64,000 nucleotides of DNA, from positions 995,394-1,059,393 of the forward strand of contig JADJXL010000028.1 in assembly GCA_016715885.1 (NCBI GenBank), read 5' to 3'. Both the position numbers and the translations under genes were made by a program. Shown here one piece after another: positions 16,640 through 27,105 of this stretch. Each line of letters starts with the position of its first letter. The stretch's first letter is position 1. Source of the stretch: Polyangiaceae bacterium. GTDB taxonomy: Bacteria; Myxococcota_A; Polyangia; Polyangiales; Polyangiaceae. The notes under the pieces were generated by a model that searched no databases, was not told the DNA's origin, and saw only the letters and a list, made by a program, of their open reading frames with translations.

Positions 16640-16846
16640 CGTGCGCAAAGGAGGCTCGGCGCCGACACCCGGACGATCTCACGGTTGCCGTCGTCTGCCA
16701 AGTGCCAAGCATGTAGAACAATTTTCGCGCGGCGACCATCTTGTGAGCTCGGTCTGTCGGCACTGCAGAGCGTTGCACGTTGCGAGCGCTCCGCCATTGC
16801 CGAAACGTGGCGAGACCGCGATTGACGACGCGGCATCCAAGATGCC

Positions 16847-18703
16847 ATGTTCCAACGCTTTCCGTCACGGCAGCGCTCATGTGCGCATCGTGGCGTCTTG
16901 ACCTCGTCGCTCATCGGTGTCTCCGTTGTCGCTTGTACTCCCTTTGCCCCGCCGCATCCCTTTCATGCGCCCGGAACGCCGCAGGGGCGCATTGCGGTTA
17001 CGCTCGTTCCCGCCCCAGGCGTGCATTCTCCCGGTCCGCATCTCGTCACCCTTGGCATTCCGTTTTCCCGCGGATCGTTGACGAAATCGGATTTGGCGAC
17101 GGTGCGTGTGCTCGACGAGGACATCGAAATTGCCGCCCATGTGAACGAGCTCGCGTCGTACCGCAGCATCGTGAAAACCCAGAATGATGGCAATTGGGTG
17201 CGTGTCGCACGTATTCAAATCGAGCACACGTTTCGTGATGATCCTCCGAAGCCGGAATCAATCATCGTCGAGTGGGGCCATTCGCAACGAATGCGAGACG
17301 TTTCCATGCTCGTCGATCCACGAAGGGGTTGGCACCCTGTCGCGGAGGGGAGTTTTGCCATTGAGGACCTCGTTTCGGAGCCCGCCGTATACGCAGTTTT
17401 GCCGAAAGATGTGCTTTCTCGAGGTGCTCTCCGCACCCGCTACGTACCCCTCGACAATCGCGTGACGGACGAGATGGATCCGCCTGCAAGCTTTTATGGG
17501 CGCCATCTACACGAGCCGCTCGTTTACGATATTGCCCAAAAAAACTATTTTTATGGCCTGCTCAACGAACCACAAGGGAAAAACCCGTATCGAACCAACG
17601 CCAATGGAGAAAACAACGGCGAGGCATGGCTCTTCGATCGAGCATCCGCGATGTACGTGCTCTACCTTCGAAGCGGCTCGGCGCGCGTTTTACGTGAAGC
17701 CGTACGGGCGTCGGTTTTTTACGAGCGGCTGCTCGTCCTCGAGCGGCAAAAAAGGGGGGATCCGTCCACGGATCCGCGGGACGTTGGTGCTTTCTTTTCA
17801 TGGCGCAAGCCGCGCACCAATCCACACGACGCGGCCAAAGAGCCTGCTTGGGACCCCAAATACTCCTATGCCGAGTGCCTTGCCCTCACGCATTGGCTCA
17901 CGGGAGACGATCGAATCTTGGACAAACTTCCCTTCGTCGTCAAAGCCTTTTCACACGTTCCTTCGCAATTTTCGCCTAATCATTTCCCCAAACGAAAGAG
18001 CACCGGCGAACCCTTGCGCGAAGCTTGGACCGAGCGTCACGTCGCCTTCAAGTTGCTCGCCGCCGCGATTGCATTCGAAATCACGGGACGTGACGAATAT
18101 CGCGACATCGTCATGGGTATCGTCGAGAACGTCCTTTGGCATCAAAACCAGAGCCAACCGGGTGGCCTATTTGCTCGAGTTCCCGATATCGTGGATGGAG
18201 GTCTTTACCATTTCGGCACGCAGCACGACCCGGACGAAGCGGGCGAGGAGCTCATTGCTTCGCCATGGATGTCCGCGCTGCTCGTCGATGCAATGGTGCG
18301 TGTTTATGGCATGTGGGAAGATCCCCGCATCGCCCGCTTCCTTGCTCGAATGGGAGGAATGCTCGAGCGCGCTTCCAAGGTGCATACGCGCCCGGACGGG
18401 ATGCGCGTGCGCTATCCTGATTACCTGATTCGCCCCAATGGTTCGACACACACCGATCATGATGGGATTGCGCATTCCGCAGACGTGATGGGTGCCCTCG
18501 CGTGGGCCGATTATTTTGCGCGTCTCGTGGGTGAGCCCAAGTCTGCTTTCCGCGAGGCCATCATCGAATCACCGGGGCTCTACGAGGCGTTCACTTCGGA
18601 GCTCTTCGCGAGCTCGACGGATTGGGCGCTGAGCCCTGCACGACGATATGCGTGGATGTTTCGCACGTCGGCCGCGTACTCGTTTGCGCTTGGCACACGT
18701 TGA
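16847..18703 (+). CDS. Lipoprotein with RIFT-barrel/alpha-toroid look, possible polysaccharide-active enzyme
   Basis: A 618-residue lipoprotein: the signal ends GVSVVAC, with Cys30 as lipid site. Residues 45-210 are beta-rich, with LVTLGIPFSRGSLTKSDL, a segment reminiscent of the N-terminal RIFT barrel of PcRGLX/YetA-type exo-rhamnogalacturonan lyases. Residues 225-610 look like an alpha/alpha barrel (NGENNGEAWLFDRASAMYVL, YSYAECLALTHWLTGDDRIL, GLYHFGTQHDPDEAGEELI). The combination suggests a surface enzyme acting on an acidic polysaccharide, but no catalytic residues can be assigned by eye. An alternative is a non-catalytic sugar-binding lipoprotein. It is monocistronic and converges on the cysteine-rich protein gene. 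Confidence 0.7.
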   Translation: MFQRFPSRQRSCAHRGVLTSSLIGVSVVACTPFAPPHPFHAPGTPQGRIAVTLVPAPGVHSPGPHLVTLGIPFSRGSLTKSDLATVRVLDEDIEIAAHVNELASYRSIVKTQNDGNWVRVARIQIEHTFRDDPPKPESIIVEWGHSQRMRDVSMLVDPRRGWHPVAEGSFAIEDLVSEPAVYAVLPKDVLSRGALRTRYVPLDNRVTDEMDPPASFYGRHLHEPLVYDIAQKNYFYGLLNEPQGKNPYRTNANGENNGEAWLFDRASAMYVLYLRSGSARVLREAVRASVFYERLLVLERQKRGDPSTDPRDVGAFFSWRKPRTNPHDAAKEPAWDPKYSYAECLALTHWLTGDDRILDKLPFVVKAFSHVPSQFSPNHFPKRKSTGEPLREAWTERHVAFKLLAAAIAFEITGRDEYRDIVMGIVENVLWHQNQSQPGGLFARVPDIVDGGLYHFGTQHDPDEAGEELIASPWMSALLVDAMVRVYGMWEDPRIARFLARMGGMLERASKVHTRPDGMRVRYPDYLIRPNGSTHTDHDGIAHSADVMGALAWADYFARLVGEPKSAFREAIIESPGLYEAFTSELFASSTDWALSPARRYAWMFRTSAAYSFALGTR

Positions 18704-18718
18704 TGCGCCAGCGCGCGC

Positions 18719-19234
18719 TCACTGCCACCACGAGCACGAGCCATTCACGCAGCCACACGAAACGCCCTGCGGCGCCGTGCAATCGCACGTCGATATGCCG
18801 TCGTTCATCACGCCATGACACAATTCGCCGCCGCAACCTCCCGCTTTGCAATCGGCATCCGTCGAGCACGCGTCGTTCGAATTGCGAATGCACTGCCCCG
18901 ACACGGGAGTTCGATTCGATGCCGCATTTTGGGCAGCCGCGATGCAATCTTCCAGCGCCTGGCTGGGGCGCCATCCGCACTGGTTGTTCGCATCGCGTTC
19001 GCAGGTGCCATGCTGCTTGAAGCAAGCATATTCCTCACGCCATTCGCACGTCGTAATGACCTCGTTCCCAGGTTCGACGCAAAATGTACCGCTGCAACCG
19101 CTGGTGACGCAGTCGTCACTACCGCCACCGACACTATCGCCGCCGCATCCATTGGCCTCGGCGCCGGTCAAAAGCGGGACCGCAAGCAATGAAACGATCA
19201 AGACGATGCGATGACGCCAATTGAATGCATTCAT
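18719..19234 (-). CDS. Secreted eight-cysteine-cluster protein
   Basis: A 171-residue exported protein. The signal is RIVLIVSLLAVPLLTGAEA; a Cys soon after it (NGCGG) is not in a canonical lipobox. The mature part has two cysteine-rich segments. The first shows GCSGTFCVEPGNEV, TTCEWREEYACF, GTCERD and NNQCGW, then DCI, which matches the eight-cysteine-cluster pattern found in many myxobacterial secreted proteins. The second repeats the theme (GGCGGELC, STCDC, CGCVNGSCSWW). Disulphides are likely, consistent with an extracytoplasmic location. The molecular role of this family is not known. The stop codon lies 15 bp from the stop of the convergent lipoprotein gene. Confidence 0.85.
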   Translation of the reverse strand: MNAFNWRHRIVLIVSLLAVPLLTGAEANGCGGDSVGGGSDDCVTSGCSGTFCVEPGNEVITTCEWREEYACFKQHGTCERDANNQCGWRPSQALEDCIAAAQNAASNRTPVSGQCIRNSNDACSTDADCKAGGCGGELCHGVMNDGISTCDCTAPQGVSCGCVNGSCSWWQ

Positions 19235-19461
19235 GGTTTCCTCCGCGAACGTATGTCAGCCAGTGGAGCTACTCGCGCGACCAAGCATCCAGTGTGCCAG
19301 TGCATCGCATGGGGACGAATTGACGGAAACCGCGGAATCCGGCCTATTCCAAGGCCACCGAACGTGGCACATGCGTCAAGTCGGGACAGTTGTGCCCGGA
19401 GCAGACGTTTCGTGTGGGTAAACAGAGGAGGCACATAGCGTCCCGAACCGATCGACGTCTT

Positions 19462-22400
19462 TTACAACGCTTCTCCTCGCAAAAGGGATAGCAGCACGCG
19501 GCGTTCGGTCGCGTCCGTGACCACTTCGAGCACGCGGTTGATTTCACGCACGGCCGCAACCACGAGCAATAGCCGCGCGCGCGGATCTTTGCTCACGCGC
19601 GCCGCAAGCGAACGTATTGCATGATGCGATCGATTGATGACGAGCTGCCCGGATGCCTCATCGAATACCATGGGCCGCCCTTTTCGCACGTACCGGACAC
19701 CCGTCACGACATTCGTATTCGTCAATCCAAGCTTTTCAATGGCCAATTGGAGTGAAGGACCAAGCTCTTTCGTCCACGGCTCCATGGGCGCGGGACGATC
19801 GAAAAACACGACGACTCGCTTCACGAGGTTCTGCAACCACGATGTCGCGGGCTCCTTATCGTCCGCCTCCTCGACCGCAGGCTTCGTCTTATCATCCGGA
19901 GCAATCACGACAGGCGGCTCGACCGATGGCGACGCCGCCGTTTCGAACGCTGCAATATCGACGAACGCTTTGACCGGTTCGGGCGATTTTGACAACGCCG
20001 CGAATTCGCGCACGGCGCTCGTACGTGCACGAAGCACATCCTCCAAGACTTGTCCTTCGGCCCGCAAAATGAATGCGGGCATTCCTTTCGGAAAATGGCC
20101 CTCGATATGCCCTTCCCCACGGGCAAACCATATTTCCTTTTTTGATTTCAATGTTTCGATGATTTCGGCTGCGTCGATACGTCTTCCATCTGCGGCCAGC
20201 GCTTCGAGTTTGCCCACGTCCGCACCGAGAAGCCGCAACAACCACCGGTAAGCTTCGACAGCGCGCGGATCCGAATCATCGCGTGCAGCCGCTTCGAGCA
20301 CGAGCGCGGTGGTTTCGCGAAGGAGCCAAGCACTCGTGGCCGCATGGATTTCGGCGGTTTTTTTGGCAGCGCCCGTATTCGCAATATACAATCGACCACA
20401 CACGGGAATTGGGATCGAAAGATCGAGGCCGTCGGCACCGGATGCCCCGAAGGAGCGGGGCATGGGGAATCGATTGGAGCTGTCTCGAACGTCGACTGAT
20501 CCCGCGGAAAGCCAAGACTGCGGCAGCCACAAAGCACCCATCATGACGACGGCATCGTCCAAAAGCGTCGTCTGCACCTTTCTACAAGCCAATACGGTAT
20601 TCGGATTGACAAACCATTTCGAGAACACCTCGTCGGCTTGTGCCCGAATGGCTTTACGCAATCGATCTTTCGGCCCGTTGCCTTTGATGCCATCGAACGT
20701 CTTGTTTTCGGGGATGGTGTCGTCATTGATGATCGCAAGCAGCGGCCAGCCCGCGGAATCAGGCAACCTGCATAGCGGACGGCGATTTTTATGCACCCAA
20801 ATGCCGCGCTTCTCAACGTGCTCGGGCGCCAACATACCAATGGTACCATTGGCGTCGTCCCCCGCATACGGCACGGTGTCCAAGCATTCGAGTCGTTGCG
20901 TCGTGCTCAGCCCAATGAACGAAAGCGGCGCGGCGCTTCTGCGCTGCTGCGCTGCGAGCTCGCGACGAAGCCTTTCCGTCACGTCATCGAGCGGCACGTG
21001 ATTCGAAAGCGCACTCGCTTCGTCCGATGTGAGGCACAGAGGTGGCTGCGGGCGACGTTCCAGCGGATACGGGGGCGAAAGCGTCACATAGGGATACGGC
21101 GACACGGCGTCGTCCAGAAGGGTCGAAACGCTGTGGTAACCTCCGAGGATATCCGGAAAAACCACCATTTGCTGCCGTTTTTTGCTCAGGTTTTTCCCTT
21201 TGCGAGCGTAGGTGACGACGACGGCGCGCAAGCCTACGCGCACGAAACGCGGCAATTCGTCAAGACGTTCGGAAAGGGATTCAATGAGTTTGACCGCAGC
21301 CTTGGCCAAAGTCGAAGCAAGCGTTTTTTTGTCGTGCGCATCGAGCTCGACGTCTTCGACACGAATGACGGCGCGAAATGCAATGGGAGCACTGACCTCC
21401 AGCCGCTCGGTCGTTCCGTGGAGCGTTTCGACGTACACGGTCGTATTGGCGCCATCGATGAGCTCGATTTCACCTTCGTAATGGTATCCAAGCGACGACA
21501 TTTGGGCGCGGAGCGCAGGATGTTCAGGCGACCCCGAAAGATTCGGCCCGCTCTGCGTCGATCCCGGTTTGCGCCGGCTTTGCAAGGCAAACACCGCGCT
21601 CGACACGTCGACCATTTCGTGTCCCATGAACGCGAGGATTTCCCGCGCCAAACTCCCTTCCGTCGTCTGAGGCAAATAAACGATGGGCGCATCGAGCTCA
21701 CTTCTGCCGCGCGCAGCCCATTCCCAAAATTCATAACGTGCGGTTGCATAATAGAGTTTGTTTCCGCCGGGAACGAGCTCGCCATAGCTGCGATAATCCC
21801 CTTGCACCGTGGGCCACTTGAAGCTCGCTGCACGTAGCGCAAAGTCTGCTGCGAGAATGTCCGAGCGTGAGGGATTGGCGACCGAGCATGCGTAGAGCGC
21901 GCGCACGAGCGAAAGGCTGCGGCGATCCTGGAAAAAAGCTCCCGGCTCCTGATTGTCTGCACGCGCGACGAGATCCGCCGCGAGCGCACATGCCGCGGGA
22001 TACACGAGCGATTCGACGTGCGATATGCCTGCGGGTGACACGTCGGAATACCCCACGACATGCTCGTCCGACGCGAGGTGCACACGCGCGACCACCGGCA
22101 CGGGCAAACCAATGAGCGGCCGCGAGCTGACCAAACGTTCCTCGTAAAGGATTTCGGCGGAAGCCAGAGGTAATTCGACCCCCTTGCGCGGAAGGGCCGC
22201 CACGATGGAAGCCACGCGTCCGCCCGACTCCTTCGGTTGCTCCTGCCAAACCTTTGCGGGCATGTCCGGATCCGCAAGTGTTCCCGGTGCGGCCGGATGT
22301 ACCTTGGGTTTTTGATAAAAGGCGCGCTTTTGCAATTCGCTCTGCGCCAACTTGGAACGATGTCCGAGCTCTTCGGTGGCAAGCCTGAGGCGAGCGCCTG

Positions 22401-25149
22401 CCCAGCGCGTGAGTGCATCGACTTCGCGATCGTGCCGCAAGAGCAGCGGCCGCCAATCAAGCGTCGGAAATGCCGGCGAAGCCCGCAAATACGGAATCGT
22501 CGCCGGGTCGGGAAACCGCGCTGCAATGTCGGCAAGCGAGACGAGCTCGGAGCGCGCATCGGCATCGAGGGCGAATAGCAGCGGCAACTTTTCAATGCGC
22601 GGCCCCAGCTCCTTGGTGCGAAACCTGGGAACTGCCTCGATCAGATACGACCGCAAAATAGGTCCCAGCTCGTGCGGAAAATTCCGCAGCGACGGCGGCG
22701 CTTGGCCCTCCATCGCTTGGACGATTTTTTCGAGCAAGTCGTTACGAATGTTCGTTAAAAAGAGCGCGTCTTTCGACCACAATATCCCGTCCCAGGACGG
22801 TTTTGGCACGGTCGCATCATGCTCGACGACGATCATTGCCGGTTCGACGAACTTGTTCGTCGCCGTCGCCGAAAGCAATGTACCTGCATGAAGCGACAAA
22901 CATTGATCCTCGCTGCTCGGTGCAATGATTCCCCTAGCCTCTCGAATTTCAAAGGTCATCGACGGAAGGGTTTCGGATGACGCTTGGTTGCCCAGCCGAG
23001 CGTTCCGAAGCGAATCGAACATGGCAAAATTGGGCGCAGGCGCCTCACGCTGCAGCCGCAGCCCCCGTTCGTACGGAACGAATGTCACGCCAGGAAAAAC
23101 ATTTTCGAGCCATTGTTTCTCGAGGTTCGTCACGACAACCACAGGACGCCCGTCGGGGGCAAACCCCGCGGAACCCGGTGCAACGTAACAAATGGCTTTG
23201 GTTCGATCCGAATACGATTTGAGCTCGGCCAAACTCAAAGGAAGCCGTTCGGGATCGGCGGACGCCCACGTGCCCCGCGTCCAAATCGGAGTATACGCGG
23301 AAAGCGGCGGCTCGGCAGGCACTTCCTCTACGTCGAGAGCTTTCGCAGCCGTCCCGAATGCGCCAATCGCGGCGCGAACCACGGGGAGCACGCGAGCTCG
23401 CTCTGCCGGAGCGCGCTTTTCCAATACGCTCTGCTCCAGATACGCTCCAAGCGCCACGAGCGCCAATCGCGTGAGCTGAAAAATCGCGAGTCGCAGCGCG
23501 GCGTCGTCGCGCACTCCTTCGTACGAGAACTTCGGAAGTAGCTTGCCATCCCACGCAATGGCCGCGTCCATGGCGAGTGGAAGTTTGTCACGGTCAATCG
23601 TGAGCGTATCGATATGCCTCCCTTCGATGTAAATCCGCACCGAAGTGGGACGCTGCCCCGTGCGTTGCCCTTCGGCGCCGAGCGCCAATTGACCATGAAG
23701 CCCTTTGAACGGTCCGTCCTCGATACGAAACGTTTCTTTGACCACGTGCCCTTCGTCGTCGGGAACCTTGGGATCCGTACGCGGTCGTGAATGCAATACG
23801 CGGCGGCGTACCTGCGCCGCCTGTGCGGCCGTTATGAGGGTTTTTGCATCCTGCACCGCAAAGCCGACCAGGATTCGTTCGACCAATTTGCCGCGCAGCC
23901 ACACAACGTCGTCGAGCCATGGTTCGAGATCCTTGTCATAAGGCTCTTTGCCATTGTAAACGAATACCTCGCCCTTGATACGCTGCAATAGCCTCCTGGG
24001 CGACATCGGCAGCCCGACGGCATTCTGCAAAAGCGGCAAGTCCAGGAGCGCGCGAGCTTGCTCGGACAGATCCGCGCTCCGCTCGAGAGCCCCGGCAACG
24101 ATACACACGATGGCTCCAAGCGCCTCTTCGAGCTTTTTCGGATCGCGATTCACGATTTCAACGCCGGGCAATGGTTTGCCTTTACCGGTCACGAGCGACA
24201 CGAGCGATCGTAGCGCCAAAACCAGCGCGTCCCGAGCACCTTGCTCGGCTCGATTCGTCAGTTGCGAATCTTCTCGCAATGCCGATCGCGATGCATTCGT
24301 CGGCAATTCGTCGGCATCGATCATCACGCGAATGGGCGATTCGACCTGCGCGTGCGCAGTGGAGGGCAAAATCGGTTCCGTGACAAACGGCTTTCGCAAG
24401 AGCAGCACCCCGAGCTCGAAGTATTCGATTTGTGGGCCTACTGCTGTATCGATGATTTCCAACGTTCCACGGCGAATATCGCGTTCTTTGAATGGCACGC
24501 GAAGCAGCACGGAATGCCGCGGGGCAAGGGGCAGCGCAGCGCCTCGCGAGGTGACCTTCAGGGGAATAGCGTGTAATGCCTCGCCGAGCAATACGATTTC
24601 GCGCGGAACTTCGCGCGTCGCAGCGCGTTTGAGCACATTCATGCTCAGCCGCCGCCGAAGATGCACACGCGTCCCCCGTTCCGGCATTCCTTTCGGCGCC
24701 TCGACCATTTCAATCTCGGGCAACTCGCCGCCTTCCGAATCGAGCACCGACGGCACGAACCTCACCTTCGATGCGCGATTCTGCTCGGGCGTTCGTACGT
24801 ATATATCGACATATGCCGGTCCTAGCCCCAATGCGGCGTTTACCCCGAGAGCCAATCCTCGAAGCGGGCGATCGGTCGAGTGCCCATCACCGAGAACATG
24901 ATCGAGCAGCCGCGGGAGATCATTGGGAATGACCGAGTGACCATCGAATGTGAATACGATGTCGTCGGCGTCGTATTCGACATCGAAAAACGTGGCCTTC
25001 GAGGCAACCGCAGCGCGCGTGATTTCAGTTGCATAAAGGTGCAAATCGACGAGCAAATGCTCGCGAAGCTTGGCCAGCGCCCGGCGAGCATCCACCCGAA
25101 TGCGGCCGCGCGCAACGATTTGCCTTCCATCATTGGATTGCATGGTCAT
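19462..25149 (-). CDS. Giant protein with degenerate GHKL (Hsp90-like) N-terminus
   Basis: A 1895-residue protein and the largest in the window. Its ATG overlaps the stop of the upstream GHKL ATPase gene (ATGA at 25146-25149). Residues 12-330 align by eye with that ATPase: EITRAAVASKA replaces the N-box ELVQNSIDAGA (the Mg-binding Asn is Ala46), FDGHSV (68-73) replaces DDGAGM, and RGLALGVNAAL (97-107) takes the place of GKYGVGF. It is therefore probably a pseudo-ATPase that could pair with the active partner. Residues 330-1700 show mixed alpha/beta sequence with no family I can name. About 1700-1760 is acidic/Pro-rich, and the C-terminus is a compact basic domain. No signal peptide or membrane segment is seen, so it is cytoplasmic. 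Confidence 0.85.
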   Translation of the reverse strand: MTMQSNDGRQIVARGRIRVDARRALAKLREHLLVDLHLYATEITRAAVASKATFFDVEYDADDIVFTFDGHSVIPNDLPRLLDHVLGDGHSTDRPLRGLALGVNAALGLGPAYVDIYVRTPEQNRASKVRFVPSVLDSEGGELPEIEMVEAPKGMPERGTRVHLRRRLSMNVLKRAATREVPREIVLLGEALHAIPLKVTSRGAALPLAPRHSVLLRVPFKERDIRRGTLEIIDTAVGPQIEYFELGVLLLRKPFVTEPILPSTAHAQVESPIRVMIDADELPTNASRSALREDSQLTNRAEQGARDALVLALRSLVSLVTGKGKPLPGVEIVNRDPKKLEEALGAIVCIVAGALERSADLSEQARALLDLPLLQNAVGLPMSPRRLLQRIKGEVFVYNGKEPYDKDLEPWLDDVVWLRGKLVERILVGFAVQDAKTLITAAQAAQVRRRVLHSRPRTDPKVPDDEGHVVKETFRIEDGPFKGLHGQLALGAEGQRTGQRPTSVRIYIEGRHIDTLTIDRDKLPLAMDAAIAWDGKLLPKFSYEGVRDDAALRLAIFQLTRLALVALGAYLEQSVLEKRAPAERARVLPVVRAAIGAFGTAAKALDVEEVPAEPPLSAYTPIWTRGTWASADPERLPLSLAELKSYSDRTKAICYVAPGSAGFAPDGRPVVVVTNLEKQWLENVFPGVTFVPYERGLRLQREAPAPNFAMFDSLRNARLGNQASSETLPSMTFEIREARGIIAPSSEDQCLSLHAGTLLSATATNKFVEPAMIVVEHDATVPKPSWDGILWSKDALFLTNIRNDLLEKIVQAMEGQAPPSLRNFPHELGPILRSYLIEAVPRFRTKELGPRIEKLPLLFALDADARSELVSLADIAARFPDPATIPYLRASPAFPTLDWRPLLLRHDREVDALTRWAGARLRLATEELGHRSKLAQSELQKRAFYQKPKVHPAAPGTLADPDMPAKVWQEQPKESGGRVASIVAALPRKGVELPLASAEILYEERLVSSRPLIGLPVPVVARVHLASDEHVVGYSDVSPAGISHVESLVYPAACALAADLVARADNQEPGAFFQDRRSLSLVRALYACSVANPSRSDILAADFALRAASFKWPTVQGDYRSYGELVPGGNKLYYATARYEFWEWAARGRSELDAPIVYLPQTTEGSLAREILAFMGHEMVDVSSAVFALQSRRKPGSTQSGPNLSGSPEHPALRAQMSSLGYHYEGEIELIDGANTTVYVETLHGTTERLEVSAPIAFRAVIRVEDVELDAHDKKTLASTLAKAAVKLIESLSERLDELPRFVRVGLRAVVVTYARKGKNLSKKRQQMVVFPDILGGYHSVSTLLDDAVSPYPYVTLSPPYPLERRPQPPLCLTSDEASALSNHVPLDDVTERLRRELAAQQRRSAAPLSFIGLSTTQRLECLDTVPYAGDDANGTIGMLAPEHVEKRGIWVHKNRRPLCRLPDSAGWPLLAIINDDTIPENKTFDGIKGNGPKDRLRKAIRAQADEVFSKWFVNPNTVLACRKVQTTLLDDAVVMMGALWLPQSWLSAGSVDVRDSSNRFPMPRSFGASGADGLDLSIPIPVCGRLYIANTGAAKKTAEIHAATSAWLLRETTALVLEAAARDDSDPRAVEAYRWLLRLLGADVGKLEALAADGRRIDAAEIIETLKSKKEIWFARGEGHIEGHFPKGMPAFILRAEGQVLEDVLRARTSAVREFAALSKSPEPVKAFVDIAAFETAASPSVEPPVVIAPDDKTKPAVEEADDKEPATSWLQNLVKRVVVFFDRPAPMEPWTKELGPSLQLAIEKLGLTNTNVVTGVRYVRKGRPMVFDEASGQLVINRSHHAIRSLAARVSKDPRARLLLVVAAVREINRVLEVVTDATERRVLLSLLRGEAL

Positions 25150-26873
25150 ACGAGCTCCACGGCCGCGTGCGCGAGAAGCGCATCGGAATAGGATCCATCC
25201 GAATCGTCACGCGACGAGAACAACAATCGAGTGAGAATATGCGCGGCTATGAAAGTGTTCTCGGCCGCATGTTCCCGCGCAAGCTTGACGCCTTCATGTG
25301 TCGCAATGAGCAAGATCTTCCCGGTGTGATTGGGACGCGCTCCCGTCCAGCCATATTCGGCGAACGGTTTCGGACTCAGCCATACGCCCTCGGCAACCTT
25401 CCTCACTGGATTCTGAATGAAAACGCACGGTGCTTCGTCGACTTCGACCGAACTTGCGATGCCTACCGAAGAAACTTGAAGCCCGAGATTGAAAAAATTG
25501 TTTTCCAGCGCCAGACACAGCGCCTTGTCCGTTTTGCTCATTTTGTGTTCGGGCAGTTCGTGCACGATCACGAAATGTTTGTCTGGAGAAAGGGGACCAG
25601 GCAACGGAATCCGCATTGCGAGAAGAGATAGAAGTATCGCGTTCGGCGCCAAAACGACGGGGTGACCAACTTTTGCCAGCGCGCGTGACAATTCATCGGG
25701 CTCGGACACCACGTACATCTCTTTTTGCGACATGATCTGTTTCAGGGAAATGACGGAATGGTCCTTCCACGGCGCTGCAAGGGGAAACATCACTTCGTTG
25801 AGCGGCAAGTCGACCGGAGCCGTCAGCGCGGCTTGGACGAACGCGGCATAAGATGCGAGTAGCTCTTCGTCGTAGGGCGGTTTCGATTTCGCGAGCCCCT
25901 GCGCAGCTCGCACGAGACGCGATTTCAGCTCGCGCTTCAATGACTTCGCCACGAGGTCGCGCGCCTGAGATACGATACGATCGAACGCTCGATCACGAAG
26001 GACATTGTCGCGACTCAAGGTGTGTTTCAAGTGTGGACTGTCCACACGCAAGCGTACGTGGGCCAACGAGGGATGCAATGGTTCGTCCGTTTCGAATAGC
26101 GTCAAACCTCGATTGTAAAACCCCGCAAACGTCGCCTTTCCCGCCGCGGGATCATCCGAAGCGGCGCCCGCCGTCAAAAAGTGTTCCGTGCCCGCAGATG
26201 GCGCGACGACGAATCGTTCCTTGTCACGATGCGCCTCGACGTAGAGCGACGAAGGAACCGATAGCGGAACATCGATGCGGCGCTTCGCAACGGCATCGTT
26301 TCGATCGTGATCCACGGTAATGAATTCGATGGGTACCGCGGCAAACCTACACCAGCGCGATAACGCCGTTTCCAATCGGCGACGGTGCTCGTCGAACTTT
26401 TCAGCATCCATCGATTGATGCAGCGTGACGACGGTGCCACTCTCGGGATGCGTCGCGAGCTTTTCGATTTCATAGCGGTGATCGCGATACAGACGAATGC
26501 GATGCCTTTCACCGTCGCGCCACGTATCCACTTCGACGATTTCGGGGTCAATTGCAAAAACGCTCACGAACCCTACGCCGTACTTGCCAATCTTGGCCGA
26601 GTCCCCTTCTTTGGAGGAATTGAAAAGCGTAAGCAATGGACCATCGATCGTGGCGCGATCCATCCCCGCCCCGTCGTCGTGAAGTGCCGTCGTGGCGATT
26701 CCGCCCGCTCGTTCGACGCGCACTGAAAGCGTCGTTGCGCCGGCATCGATGCTGTTTTGGACGAGCTCTCGGACGAACGCGTACGGATCGGCAAACTGCC
26801 GAACCATCTCGGCCACGGCCCCAGTTTCAGGCTTTTCGACGACTTGTTGTTTGCGCGAAGAACGAAAAGGCAT
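25146..26873 (-). CDS. Hsp90/MORC-like GHKL ATPase
   Basis: A 575-residue cytoplasmic ATPase of the GHKL superfamily. The Bergerat fold is intact: N-box ELVQNSIDAGA (36-46, Asn40), DDGAGM (66-71), and the lid/G2 motif GKYGVGFVSVF (96-106). A HSP90-type middle domain follows with RDNVLRD near residue 300, reminiscent of the conserved catalytic-loop arginine region. The length is shorter than HtpG (about 620) and the C-terminal dimerisation domain is unrelated. It is first in a two-gene unit with the giant degenerate GHKL protein. Such stand-alone GHKL ATPases occur in bacterial conflict and chaperone-like systems, so an immunity or remodelling role is possible. This is inference. Confidence 0.9.
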   Translation of the reverse strand: MPFRSSRKQQVVEKPETGAVAEMVRQFADPYAFVRELVQNSIDAGATTLSVRVERAGGIATTALHDDGAGMDRATIDGPLLTLFNSSKEGDSAKIGKYGVGFVSVFAIDPEIVEVDTWRDGERHRIRLYRDHRYEIEKLATHPESGTVVTLHQSMDAEKFDEHRRRLETALSRWCRFAAVPIEFITVDHDRNDAVAKRRIDVPLSVPSSLYVEAHRDKERFVVAPSAGTEHFLTAGAASDDPAAGKATFAGFYNRGLTLFETDEPLHPSLAHVRLRVDSPHLKHTLSRDNVLRDRAFDRIVSQARDLVAKSLKRELKSRLVRAAQGLAKSKPPYDEELLASYAAFVQAALTAPVDLPLNEVMFPLAAPWKDHSVISLKQIMSQKEMYVVSEPDELSRALAKVGHPVVLAPNAILLSLLAMRIPLPGPLSPDKHFVIVHELPEHKMSKTDKALCLALENNFFNLGLQVSSVGIASSVEVDEAPCVFIQNPVRKVAEGVWLSPKPFAEYGWTGARPNHTGKILLIATHEGVKLAREHAAENTFIAAHILTRLLFSSRDDSDGSYSDALLAHAAVELV

Positions 26874-27105
26874 GACGACCGAGCGGAGATTACCACAAGC
26901 GCGCCGCGGAATGCTCTACATTGTTCACGCTGGCTCGTTGGCAATGGACAGCAAACCCCCAAGCGGCGGATGGTTCTTCGCGTGTTTTGTACTATTCACT
27001 ACACGACGTCAGAGACGACGTCTTTGAATTTCGTACGCGAAGCGCTTCCTGCGTGGCAACTGTCGTGACGAGTGATAAAACACGGAAGCTCTGCGGAGAA
27101 CAGAC

